Program-made: the position numbers and the translations under genes
The notes under the pieces: model-generated
What the model was told of the DNA's origin: nothing
Databases searched by the model: none
What the model saw: the letters and a program-made list of their open reading frames with translations, nothing else
Origin: Bin5 sp963662575
Lineage (GTDB): Bacteria > Chloroflexota > Anaerolineae > Caldilineales > Caldilineaceae
DNA length: 64,000 bases
Direction of reading: 5' to 3'
NCBI GenBank assembly: GCA_963662575.1
Contig: OY759723.1
Location: 2,914,001 to 2,978,000, forward strand
In this document: in pieces, positions 17,777 through 25,452 of the stretch
How the letters are laid out: each line of letters starts with the position of its first letter
How positions within the stretch are numbered: position 1 is the first letter of the stretch

Positions 17777-18823
17777 CTACTCACCGCTGAAGGTCTGCGT
17801 CTTCTCGATAAATCTGTCCAGCGCATTCTGCGCGGCGCCGCTGTCGATGGCCTGCGCGGCTGCTACCAGCCCGGCCTCCCAGTCACCACTTTCGGTGGCG
17901 AGCGCAGCCGCCGCATTCAATAGTACCACATCCCGCTTGGGGCCGCGCAGATCGCCACTGAGGATTCCCCGCGTGATAGCGGCGTTGACGGTTGCGTCTC
18001 CGCCCACCAGGTCGTCCAATGAAGCGGGGGGCAGACCAAGATCGGTCGCCGAAAATCTGCTTATCCAGACTTCGCCGTCACGCAAATGGCTGATCCAATT
18101 TTCTCCCGTAGTCGTAAGTTCATCCACACCGCGCCCGTCATCGGTAGTTCCGTGAACGACAAAAGCGGCAGTACTTCCCAACTGCTCTAGCACGTCCGCC
18201 ATCTGCGATGTCAGATCATAGCTGGGCACGCCGATCACCTGATGTGTGGCATTGGCCGGGTTTGTCAGCGGGCCAAGAACGTTGAAGACAGTGCGCGTCG
18301 CCAGTTCCCTGCGTGGGCCGATTGCGTATCGCATCGCCGGGTGGTAAAGCGGCGCAAACAGGAAGCCGATACCCACCTCCTCGATACACTCTGCCACCTG
18401 CTCCGGCCCCAGATCCAGCTTGACGCCCAACTCCTCCAGCACATCGGCGCTGCCGCACAGGCTGCTGGCGGACCGGTTGCCATGCTTCGCTACCTTCTCG
18501 CCCGCCCCGGCCGCGACGAATGCCACGGTGGTGCTGATGTTGAACGTGCCCGTCTGGTCGCCTCCAGTGCCGCATGTGTCCAGCAAACGCCGGCCGTTGA
18601 GATTGGGCCGCACCTGTACGGCGGCGCGTTTCATCGCCCGCGCGCAGCCGGCAATCTCGTCGACTCTCTCGCCTTTCTGGCGGAGCGCGGCCAGGAACGC
18701 GCCGATCAGCGCATCGGTCGCCTCTCCGCCCATGATCTGTGTCATCGCTGCGTCGGCCGCGTCCGCGCTAAGATCCTGCCCGGCGAAAACTGTTTCCAGA
18801 GCTTCATGTATAGGTGATGCCAT
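17777..18823 (-). CDS. trpD: anthranilate phosphoribosyltransferase
   Basis: Second step of the tryptophan branch, attaching phosphoribose from PRPP to anthranilate. The 348-residue protein has the phosphate/PRPP loop DTCGTGGDQTGTFNIST, the HGNRSASSLCGSADVLEELG segment binding anthranilate and Mg, FLFAPLYHPAM, VFNVLGPLTNPA, and VHGTTDDGRGVDEL. It is a stand-alone TrpD, not fused to TrpG. An AGGAG ribosome-binding site sits just ahead of the ATG. It lies between an unrelated kinase-like gene and trpC. Confidence 0.96.
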   Translation of the reverse strand: MASPIHEALETVFAGQDLSADAADAAMTQIMGGEATDALIGAFLAALRQKGERVDEIAGCARAMKRAAVQVRPNLNGRRLLDTCGTGGDQTGTFNISTTVAFVAAGAGEKVAKHGNRSASSLCGSADVLEELGVKLDLGPEQVAECIEEVGIGFLFAPLYHPAMRYAIGPRRELATRTVFNVLGPLTNPANATHQVIGVPSYDLTSQMADVLEQLGSTAAFVVHGTTDDGRGVDELTTTGENWISHLRDGEVWISRFSATDLGLPPASLDDLVGGDATVNAAITRGILSGDLRGPKRDVVLLNAAAALATESGDWEAGLVAAAQAIDSGAAQNALDRFIEKTQTFSGE

Positions 18824-18881
18824 ATGTCATTCTCCTGTCATGTCGAACGGTTGCAGCGGCCCTGCTGCAGAAAGAGACAGA

Positions 18882-19970
18882 TCAATTTTCTGTCGGTGCT
18901 GATGCATGCCGCACGGGCAACTGAAAGTTCATCAAGTATTCAAATTCATTGGCCAGCAACTGCCCGTCTGTCTCCTTCAGGGGCGTCAGCCCCCACTTTG
19001 TCAACGAGCGTCGCAAAGCAACCGTCAATGCGTCAATGAGAAAGGTGCCGTAATCCGAAAGACTATGCGCCGCAGAATCCGTGCCCGACAGGACTGGCGC
19101 CGACCCCTGTCTGATGCCTTCCAGCAGATAAGTCACCGCCTGAAAGTTAAACAGCCGCAGGTATAGCTCAACTCGCTCCGGCAGACCGGGTTCGGCATTA
19201 ACGGCAAGATACAACTTTCGCCATTCGGCTCTGTCGTCCTCTGACCAGTCGTCTCCCCCGTAGAAGAGAAAGCGAGCGATCTCCTGGGCTGGATCTCCCA
19301 GCCCGAAAAACTCCCAGTCCACGAGCAAGGTCCGCCCTCTGTCGAACAGCGCGTTTTCCGCCGCCAGATCTCCGTGAATAGGCGCCGGTGGCGTTTCACC
19401 CAGCAAGGGCAGCGCCTCATCCATCAGGCGGTGCGTTGCCGTCCACAACATGGAAAGAAGCTCGTTCAGCAGCGGCGCCGCAGCAGCCGATACCCACTCG
19501 CGCAGCGGAGCCTCCCCCGCCTGCCATATCTGCCAGAATGTGAGCAGATTGAAGGGATGCGGACTGAATCTCTGCGCCGCATCCCTTTCAGTGCAGTGGA
19601 CCCGGGCCACGGCCTCGGCGAGAGCAATCCGGTGGATGCCGTCCGCAAGCGACAGCTCTCCGCCCTCCGCCCAGCGGTAGACGAGAATCTGGCTGGGCAG
19701 TCCGTGGGGATAGCGGTCATACCAGAGCGGCTCTGGCGCCAGGCCGGCCGCGGCAAACTGATCCTGGCCGCGGAACTGGCGGCGGCTGCGCGCCTGGCCG
19801 GCATCGGTAAACATCTTGACCACGGCGTCCGTGCCGTCGCCGCCGCGCACCCGCCAAAGCAAATTGTCGCGGCCCTGCCAGTGATCCATTACCGTTACTT
19901 CCTGACCGAGAAAGCGGCTGGAGGCGGCGCCGGTAAGATAGCCGTGTACGGCCTGTGTCCATTGGCTCAT
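18882..19970 (-). CDS. phosphotransferase of the APH/choline-kinase fold
   Basis: A 362-residue protein with a kinase-like fold. The catalytic loop is HGDLAAENALFDRG near residue 195 and the metal-binding segment is VDWEFFGLGDPAQEIARF. The N-terminal lobe has LLWRVRGGDGTDAVVKMF, including the expected nucleotide-binding Lys, and the hinge is QILVYRWAEGGEL. Aminoglycoside and choline/homoserine kinases share this fold, so the substrate cannot be assigned. I chose ATG 19970, preceded by GGCGGA; a GTG at 19988 overlaps the trpG stop and is an alternative. It lies inside the trp array between trpG and trpD, which makes resistance to an aminoglycoside an unlikely primary role. Confidence 0.82.
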   Translation of the reverse strand: MSQWTQAVHGYLTGAASSRFLGQEVTVMDHWQGRDNLLWRVRGGDGTDAVVKMFTDAGQARSRRQFRGQDQFAAAGLAPEPLWYDRYPHGLPSQILVYRWAEGGELSLADGIHRIALAEAVARVHCTERDAAQRFSPHPFNLLTFWQIWQAGEAPLREWVSAAAAPLLNELLSMLWTATHRLMDEALPLLGETPPAPIHGDLAAENALFDRGRTLLVDWEFFGLGDPAQEIARFLFYGGDDWSEDDRAEWRKLYLAVNAEPGLPERVELYLRLFNFQAVTYLLEGIRQGSAPVLSGTDSAAHSLSDYGTFLIDALTVALRRSLTKWGLTPLKETDGQLLANEFEYLMNFQLPVRHASAPTEN

Positions 19971-19984
19971 GCCATTTCCGCCGA

Positions 19985-20581
19985 TCACACGTTCAGGAAG
20001 TTTCGCAACAGATCGTGCCCGTACTGTGTCAGGATGCTCTCCGGATGAAACTGTACGCCAAATATGGGCTTGGAGCGGTGCTGCACGCCCATCAGCTCGC
20101 CCTCGACAGTATGGGCGGTTGCCTCCAAATCCGAAGGCAGAGGCTCCTCGACAATCAGACTGTGGTAGCGGGTGGCGGTAAAAGGGCTTGGAATCCCCTG
20201 GAAGAGGGTCGTCCCCTTATGATGAATCGGGCTGACCTTGCCGTGCATCAGCCGCGGCGCCCGCTCGATGTTGCCGCCGTGAACATGCCCAATGCACTGT
20301 TGACCAAGGCAGACACCAAGGATAGGCGTCCGGTCACCCATATGGCGGATTACGTCATTGCTGACTCCGCTGTCCTGCTGAGGCGTGCCCGGGCCGGGGC
20401 TGATGATAACATGACTCGGCCTCCTATCGACCAGCTCCTCGACGTCGATGGCATCGTTGCGCCATACCTGTATGCGGTTGGCCTCCTCCCCACCGGACAA
20501 AGGGGTATCATTGACGATTTCGCCCAAAAACTGTACCAGATTGTACGTGAAACTATCGTAATTGTCGATGACGGCGATCAT
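19985..20581 (-). CDS. trpG: anthranilate synthase glutamine amidotransferase component
   Basis: Supplies ammonia from glutamine to TrpE. The 198-residue class I amidotransferase starts with IDNYDSFTYNLVQ and has the oxyanion SPGPGTP segment, the nucleophile Cys91 in GVCLGQQCIG, and the His/Glu pair in FHPES near the end. Residues 25-38 hold a short insertion not typical of small TrpG proteins. It could also serve PabB, but its position beside trpE, trpS and trpD argues for tryptophan. It is 29 bases after trpS. Confidence 0.94.
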   Translation of the reverse strand: MIAVIDNYDSFTYNLVQFLGEIVNDTPLSGGEEANRIQVWRNDAIDVEELVDRRPSHVIISPGPGTPQQDSGVSNDVIRHMGDRTPILGVCLGQQCIGHVHGGNIERAPRLMHGKVSPIHHKGTTLFQGIPSPFTATRYHSLIVEEPLPSDLEATAHTVEGELMGVQHRSKPIFGVQFHPESILTQYGHDLLRNFLNV

Positions 20582-20610
20582 AGCCCCGCTCCTTTCTGCT
20601 GAATTCCGGC

Positions 20611-21666
20611 TTAAGCTTTTGCCAACCTTTTCTGGCGGCGCTCATTCGACCGCCGTATGCGGTTCCAGACACCCGTCAGTCCCATCGCCTTTTTCATTTC
20701 TATTAGCGTTTGCCGGGCCTCTTGCTGTGCCCGCTGCGTTCCCTCGTATATCAACTGGTCTGTGAAGCCGGTCTGTTCGGCGTAGTATGCCCGCCGTTCA
20801 CGGATCGGTTCGAGAAAGTTCTCCAGTGCGTTGTAAAGCTTCGTCTTCACCTCGACGTCGCCGACAGCACCTTGCCGGTACCGGGTCTTAAGATCTTCCA
20901 CCTCCTCCTTGTTGGGGTTGAAGGTGTCGTGATAGCTGAATACCGGGTTGCCTTCGACCGTGCCGGGGATGTCGGCGCGAATTCGATTGGGGTCGGTGTA
21001 CATGCTCATCACCCTTTTCTTGATCGCGGCCGAGTCGTCGCTGAGAAGGATCGCGTTGCCCAAACTCTTGCTCATCTTGGCCTGCCCGTCGGTGCCGACG
21101 AGCGTTCCGCCGACGATGTAGGCGTCCGGCAGGGGAAAGACTTCACTGTAGGCGTTGTTAAAGCGTCGGGCAATCTGGCGGCTGATTTCAATGTGCGATT
21201 CGTTGTCTTTGCCCACCGGCACCAGATGCGCACGCGGCATCAGAATGTCGGCGGCCTGCAGCACAGGGTAGCCGAGCAGGTTATAGGGCATCTGCTCCAA
21301 TTCCGCCGCCGCGGCCATATCCTTTATCGTGGGCAACTGCTGCAAGCGCTCAACCGTCACCATGCCGCTGAGAATCAGGTGCATTTCGTAGATTTCATGC
21401 ACGGCTGACTGCAAATAAAATGTTGTCTTGGCCGGATCAATGCCAATTGCCAGGTGATCGAGAACGATTTCGCGGGCATTTTCTCCGATTTGCGCAATGT
21501 CTTCTTTTGTAGGCTTCGTCGTCAGCATATGAAGGTCGGCGATGATGAAGAAGCACTCATACTCCTCCTGGAAGGCCAACCGGTACTGTAAGCTGCCAAC
21601 ATAGTGGCCCAGGTGCAGTTTTCCTGTCGGACGGTCGCCGGTGAGAATTCGTCTCTTCTGTGTCAT
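20611..21666 (-). CDS. trpS: tryptophanyl-tRNA synthetase
   Basis: Charges tRNA-Trp. The 351-residue class I synthetase has the HIGH-equivalent LHLGHYVG near residue 17, the Trp-binding FFIIADLHML segment, an ADILMPRAHLVPVGKD stretch, and the KMSKS loop GQAKMSKSLGN near residue 200. The length is usual for bacterial TrpRS. It is 54 bases after trpE and has a strong GGGAGGG site. Its presence under a tRNA-Trp T-box links its own synthesis and the supply of its amino acid substrate to the charging level of the tRNA it makes, a coherent feedback loop. A short basic tail (RRQKRLAKA) is unremarkable. Confidence 0.96.
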   Translation of the reverse strand: MTQKRRILTGDRPTGKLHLGHYVGSLQYRLAFQEEYECFFIIADLHMLTTKPTKEDIAQIGENAREIVLDHLAIGIDPAKTTFYLQSAVHEIYEMHLILSGMVTVERLQQLPTIKDMAAAAELEQMPYNLLGYPVLQAADILMPRAHLVPVGKDNESHIEISRQIARRFNNAYSEVFPLPDAYIVGGTLVGTDGQAKMSKSLGNAILLSDDSAAIKKRVMSMYTDPNRIRADIPGTVEGNPVFSYHDTFNPNKEEVEDLKTRYRQGAVGDVEVKTKLYNALENFLEPIRERRAYYAEQTGFTDQLIYEGTQRAQQEARQTLIEMKKAMGLTGVWNRIRRSNERRQKRLAKA

Positions 21667-21720
21667 TTTGCCCTCCCGGATTCGTTTAAAGGAAGTAGGT
21701 CATTCGTCTGTTGCACCGTC

Positions 21721-23262
21721 TCAGTCATCTAATCCCTCCTCGGCCCGCTTGACCGCAGCGGAGAGGGCCCTGGCCTTATTCAGCGTCTCTTCCCACTCAT
21801 AGGTGGGGTCACTGTCGGCAACGACGCCGCCTCCCGCCTGCAGGTAGCAGGTCTTGCCCTGCATTACGATCGTTCGGATCGCGATGCAGGTGTCCATCGT
21901 GCCGTCGTAGTCGATGTAGCCGACCGCGCCGGCATACAGCCCGCGCCGCCGCCCCTCCAGCTCCTCGATGATTTCCATCGCCCGCACCTTTGGCGCGCCG
22001 CTAACCGTGCCCGCCGGAAAGGTCGCCTTCAGCAGGCTGATGGCGTCGTGGCCGGGCGCCAATTCGCCCTGCACATCGCTGACGATGTGCATCACATGGC
22101 TGTAGCGTTCGATAACCATCATTTCCGGAACTTTGACGGTACCGTACTCGCAAACACGGCCCAGGTCGTTGCGCCCAAGATCGACCAGCATCACGTGTTC
22201 TGCCCGTTCTTTGGGATCGTTCAACAATCCCTCCGCCAGGGCGTCGTCCTCGGCTGCGGTCTCGCCGCGCCAGCGCGTCCCCGCAATTGGGTGCAGGAAA
22301 GCGCGGCCGTCTTCGAGCATGACGTGCATCTCCGGGCTGGATCCGATAATCCACAGCGGTTCATCGCTGCCGGACGTTTCCTCCAAGCCAGCCACGCCGT
22401 TGAATTCCAGAAAGTACATATAGGGCGAAGGGTTCAGCATGCGCAACGCGCGGTAAATCGTGAACGGCTCCGCATTCGTCGACCGGCTCAGCCGCTGGCT
22501 GGGTACCACCTGAAAGATATCGCCGGCGGCAATATATTCTTTAGCCCTGCGCACAACATCCTCGTACTCTCCTTTGGTGAAGTTGCTGCTCCACTCTGCA
22601 TCGCCTTCAACGCGAGGACTCTTCGGCGGCGTGAGCGGCTGACGCAGGTCGCTAACAATCGCGTCGATGCGAGCAACGGCATCGGCGTAGGCTTCCTGAA
22701 CCTGTTCGACCGAAGGCGAGCCTTGCCCATCGATGCGCATGTTGGCGATGACCAGCAGCTTGTGCTGGACATGATCGAAGACCACAAGATTGTCGCTGAA
22801 GAGCAACAGCATGTCCGGGATGCCCAGCTTCCTCTGCGCGGTAGTCGGCAGGCGTTCAATGAAGCGCACTGTATCGTAACCGAAATATCCGACTGCGCCG
22901 CCGGAAAAGCGCGGTAGGCCCGGCACTTCCACAGGGCTGCGGTCCGCCAGAAGGTCGCGCACCGCCTCGAACGGGTCGCCGTCCCGGCGTTCCAACTCGG
23001 CGCCGTCGGCTCCGCCGATCACCATCTTTTCTCCCTGGGCGCATAGGGTCAGCGGCGGCCGGACGCCAAGGAAGCTGTACCGGCCTACCTGCTCCCCCTT
23101 CTCCACCGATTCCAGCAGAAAGGAGGGGCCGCCGTTCCGCAACTTCAGATAGACCGAGACCGGAGTCTCCAGGTCGGCTGGCAGTTCCCTGAATACTGGG
23201 ATCGTATTGCCCGAGGCCGCATACTCATGTACTTCCTCCTGTGAAGGACTATAGGTTGCCAC
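21721..23262 (-). CDS. trpE: anthranilate synthase component I
   Basis: Converts chorismate and ammonia to anthranilate, the committed step. The 513-residue protein carries the tryptophan-binding feedback motif FLLESVEKGEQVGRYSF at about residues 50-66. The chorismate-binding half has FQVVPSQRLSR, HPIAGTRWRG, EHVMLVDLGRNDLGRV, HIVSDVQG, FPAGTVSGAPKVRAMEII and a final RAGGGVV-like segment (QAGGGVVADSDP). Allosteric inhibition by tryptophan is therefore probably retained, in addition to the T-box control upstream. Translation starts at GTG 23262, with GAGGAG seven bases ahead. It is the first gene after the leader. Confidence 0.95.
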   Translation of the reverse strand: MATYSPSQEEVHEYAASGNTIPVFRELPADLETPVSVYLKLRNGGPSFLLESVEKGEQVGRYSFLGVRPPLTLCAQGEKMVIGGADGAELERRDGDPFEAVRDLLADRSPVEVPGLPRFSGGAVGYFGYDTVRFIERLPTTAQRKLGIPDMLLLFSDNLVVFDHVQHKLLVIANMRIDGQGSPSVEQVQEAYADAVARIDAIVSDLRQPLTPPKSPRVEGDAEWSSNFTKGEYEDVVRRAKEYIAAGDIFQVVPSQRLSRSTNAEPFTIYRALRMLNPSPYMYFLEFNGVAGLEETSGSDEPLWIIGSSPEMHVMLEDGRAFLHPIAGTRWRGETAAEDDALAEGLLNDPKERAEHVMLVDLGRNDLGRVCEYGTVKVPEMMVIERYSHVMHIVSDVQGELAPGHDAISLLKATFPAGTVSGAPKVRAMEIIEELEGRRRGLYAGAVGYIDYDGTMDTCIAIRTIVMQGKTCYLQAGGGVVADSDPTYEWEETLNKARALSAAVKRAEEGLDD

Positions 23263-23306
23263 AGTCTATCTCCTCTTCTCCCTTATCCTGACCCAACTGC
23301 CCGGAT

Positions 23307-23361
23307 AAAAAAAACCTCGTCTCCAATTGCAAAGATTGCTCTCTGCTACTGGGGACGAGGT
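23307..23361 (-). terminator. T-box intrinsic terminator
   Basis: The arms ACCTCGTC and GACGAGGT form an 8-bp stem, and the 3' arm runs into eight T residues on the minus strand. The 5' arm begins just after the antiterminator bulge, as expected for competing structures in a T-box leader. Confidence 0.88.
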
Positions 23362-23410
23362 CTATTAAGACGCCCGCGGTGCCACCCTCTTTAGACCGGT
23401 ATATGATGTG

Positions 23411-23443
23411 CAACAAAAAATCCCTTGCATGAAACGCAAGGGA
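23411..23443 (-). other. stem III-like hairpin with U-run inside the trp leader
   Basis: A perfect 9-bp hairpin (ATCCCTTGC with GCAAGGGAT, 7-base loop) sits just upstream of the T-box bulge, in the usual place for stem III. It is directly followed by a run of T residues, so it also has the form of an intrinsic terminator. Confidence 0.6.
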
Positions 23444-23734
23444 TGCCTGCACCAGTCTCACTCATCGCGGCCAGATAATCTCGCATTAAAGCGGATCTGC
23501 ATGAGCCGCGGCGCCCTGATAACGGTGGCGTCTCCGGAACCGGCTAGTAAGAGGATCTTGTTCCTCAGGGCATATCGCCCCAGATCGCCAAGCACCCACT
23601 GTTCGCCGCCCGACTCCCCGGCCCATTCACACTCTGCGCTGCTGTCCCGTTTCCACCAGTCCGGGACTCTCTGGAACTCGCTCTGAGCGTTACTATTCCG
23701 GTTCAAAGTCGTTCGTGTTTAGATGTTGGCGAAA

Positions 23735-23763
23735 AGTATAAGCCGACAGCGCCGATCTGTCAA
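23735..23763 (-). promoter_or_regulatory. sigma70-type promoter of the trp operon
   Basis: On the minus strand a perfect TTGACA (23763-23758) is separated by exactly 17 bases from TATACT (23740-23735). Transcription would start near 23728, about 40 bases before T-box stem I. The match of box sequences, spacing and position is strong. Confidence 0.85.
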
Positions 23764-24026
23764 TTTATCAACAGCTTGATGTGCACTCCAGTTTTGGTCC
23801 GTGTTCGAGCGAAAGGAGGTGACGCCGGCTGTCAGCTTAGCCATGCCGTTCCATGTCCAAGAGCGCTTGACTAGCGTTGCAAGAGAGATCAAGAGTGTTA
23901 TACGAGAGATCACGAAAAGGAAAACTAGGAAAACGGGAACAGGTACTCCTGAAAATGAACGGAGATTCGCTGACTCGGTCAGATACGATTTCAGCCTGCG
24001 TGCGGCGGGCGTTCATCCTGAACTCG

Positions 24027-24521
24027 TTAAGTCACTTTCGACTGCGGCTCCGCATCATCGACACGCGCCCGCTCCGGCGGTTGAGGCGCCGGCATCTGGA
24101 CCAGGGATACGCCGGCCTCCCGCAAGAATTGAGGGCTATTCTCGTCCGGGTAGGGTCCGGCGTATACCACCCGCTCAATCCCTGCATTGATGATCATCTT
24201 GGCGCAGGTTATGCACGGCTGGTGGGTTACATAGATCACGCTGCCGGCCGTGCCGACGCCGTGGAGCGCAGCTTGAATAATGGCGTTCTGCTCAGCGTGG
24301 AGAGGACGGACGCAGTGGCCGTCTATCATCAAATGCCCAACATCGTCGCAGTGAGGTAAACCCATTGGCGCGCCGTTATAGCCGGTCGTCAAAATGCGTT
24401 TGTCGCGGACAATCACGGCGCCCACATGTGCTCGATCGCAGGTACTACGCGCTGCCACCGTAAAGGCGATTTGAAGGAAATACTCATCCCAGGATGGGCG
24501 ATGCGATTGCGGTGAGGTCAT
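24027..24521 (-). CDS. dCMP deaminase family protein (ComEB-like)
   Basis: A 164-residue zinc-dependent cytidine/deoxycytidylate deaminase. The zinc and proton-shuttle motif is PLHAEQNAI, and the remaining zinc ligands are in HQPCITCAKMI. TGYNGAPMGLPHCDD and a conserved C-terminal YAGPYPDE segment match the dCMP deaminase/ComEB type. The usual role is dCMP to dUMP for thymidylate supply. It ends about 265 bases before the trp promoter and lies 33 bases after a membrane-protein gene in the same direction. The short Pro-rich acidic tail has no known function. Confidence 0.92.
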   Translation of the reverse strand: MTSPQSHRPSWDEYFLQIAFTVAARSTCDRAHVGAVIVRDKRILTTGYNGAPMGLPHCDDVGHLMIDGHCVRPLHAEQNAIIQAALHGVGTAGSVIYVTHQPCITCAKMIINAGIERVVYAGPYPDENSPQFLREAGVSLVQMPAPQPPERARVDDAEPQSKVT

Positions 24522-24554
24522 GCGCGGCGTTATACTCTTTAGCCCTGTGGCCGA

Positions 24555-25325
24555 TCAATCCAGGCGGCGGGTCGCACCAATAGGGATTTTCACATGTCCA
24601 TTGCGGGCGGCGCTGGGGCGGGACTTGGGCGGCTGTGGAGGCTGGCGTGGGGGCGATTCGTCCTTCTGGGCCTGCTTGTCATGCAAGAGGTCCGCCAGGA
24701 TTCGGCGTGTATCCTCTTCCGTGGGTGAAGCCAGGATGACCGTCTCTTCAATGGTGCGTTCCCGGCTGAAACGACCGCGCTTTGGAATGTGAATTTCGTG
24801 TTCAATTGCCAGGCAAGACTGTGTCGTGCGCCCAAAGCTGACATTGCCATAGCGAATATTGCGGACAGCCTTCGGGAAAAAGAAGACGTACCACATCCCC
24901 ACATCCTTCTCCGGCCACTCCGCCAACAGAAAACGTTTGGGCTGCACCAGACAGATAACAGCATGTTCTCGCGTCGCGAATGTGCGGAAATATCCCTGCA
25001 ACCAGGTAAATCGTTCGCTCTTTTCCTCGACCGTGAAGTAGCCGCTGGCATGAATCGGCACGCTGTCCGACGGCGCCATTGGCTGGGGCGTTACCGACGG
25101 CGACGGCGCCTCGCGAAACTGTACATATTCCCGGCTGCGCCAGTGGCGGCGCAGCCAGATGAAGGTTAACAGGAGAATAAGGCAAAGCCCTGCCGCAAAG
25201 AAGCGGCCGGGAATCAGCCCAAATGCGCACAATACACCGGCGAACAAAATCAGGCCGTCTATCCAGCGGACAATCGGCGCACCGGCCAGCATCATGCGGT
25301 CGAGGTGATAAATGAGACGGGACAC
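24555..25325 (-). CDS. membrane protein of unknown function
   Basis: A 256-residue protein of unrecognised family. Two close hydrophobic segments (about residues 18-35 and 40-58, LILFAGVLCAFGLI and FFAAGLCLILLLTFIWL) suggest a membrane hairpin, followed by a cytoplasmic domain. That domain (about 95-215) alternates short beta-like stretches (YFTVEEKSERFTWLQGY, MWYVFFFPKAVRNI, EETVILASP), somewhat like PH-type folds in YcxB-like proteins. The Pro/Arg-rich C-terminus is probably disordered. The likely start is GTG 25325. It ends 33 bases before the deaminase gene. No function can be named. Confidence 0.65.
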   Translation of the reverse strand: MSRLIYHLDRMMLAGAPIVRWIDGLILFAGVLCAFGLIPGRFFAAGLCLILLLTFIWLRRHWRSREYVQFREAPSPSVTPQPMAPSDSVPIHASGYFTVEEKSERFTWLQGYFRTFATREHAVICLVQPKRFLLAEWPEKDVGMWYVFFFPKAVRNIRYGNVSFGRTTQSCLAIEHEIHIPKRGRFSRERTIEETVILASPTEEDTRRILADLLHDKQAQKDESPPRQPPQPPKSRPSAARNGHVKIPIGATRRLD

Positions 25326-25380
25326 GATTCGGTCAGAGTCTGCGGTTAATTGAAATCGGCAAGCGGGTTATGTCAGAAGA

Positions 25381-25400
25381 CCCCGCCCTGCGGGGCGGGG
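25381..25400 (-). terminator. probable ftsH terminator
   Basis: CCCCGCCC pairs with GGGCGGGG around a 4-base loop, about 50 bases downstream of the ftsH stop. The minus strand continues into TCTTCT, a weak U-tract. Confidence 0.55.
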
Positions 25401-25452
25401 CCAGGCAAACTAGTGGCTAAGCTTGTTCGCGGTTGCGGGCATGATGCGCCTC

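Larger units (their letters stand above)
23307..23690 (-). ncRNA. T-box leader of the trp operon, specifier UGG (Trp)
   Basis: On the minus strand the leader shows the T-box consensus AGGGTGGCACCGCGG at about 23388-23374, the bulge whose UGGC pairs with tRNA 3'-GCCA. It is followed by a mutually exclusive intrinsic terminator at 23361-23307. Upstream, stem I has AGAGAG followed by a TGGTG-loop hairpin (GTCCCG with CGGGAC). The specifier region GTGAATGGGCC places UGG at 23625-23623, the tryptophan codon, directly before trpE and trpS. When uncharged tRNA-Trp accumulates, the antiterminator should form and the operon be read. The exact 5' boundary is approximate. The gene content independently supports the specifier. 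Confidence 0.92.

Noticed and set aside
23812..23822. Perfect AAAGGAGGTGA on the plus strand, considered as a ribosome-binding site or a 16S 3' end
   Set aside because: No start codon lies at a suitable distance, the frame overlaps the deaminase gene in antisense, and neighbouring sequence is not 16S.
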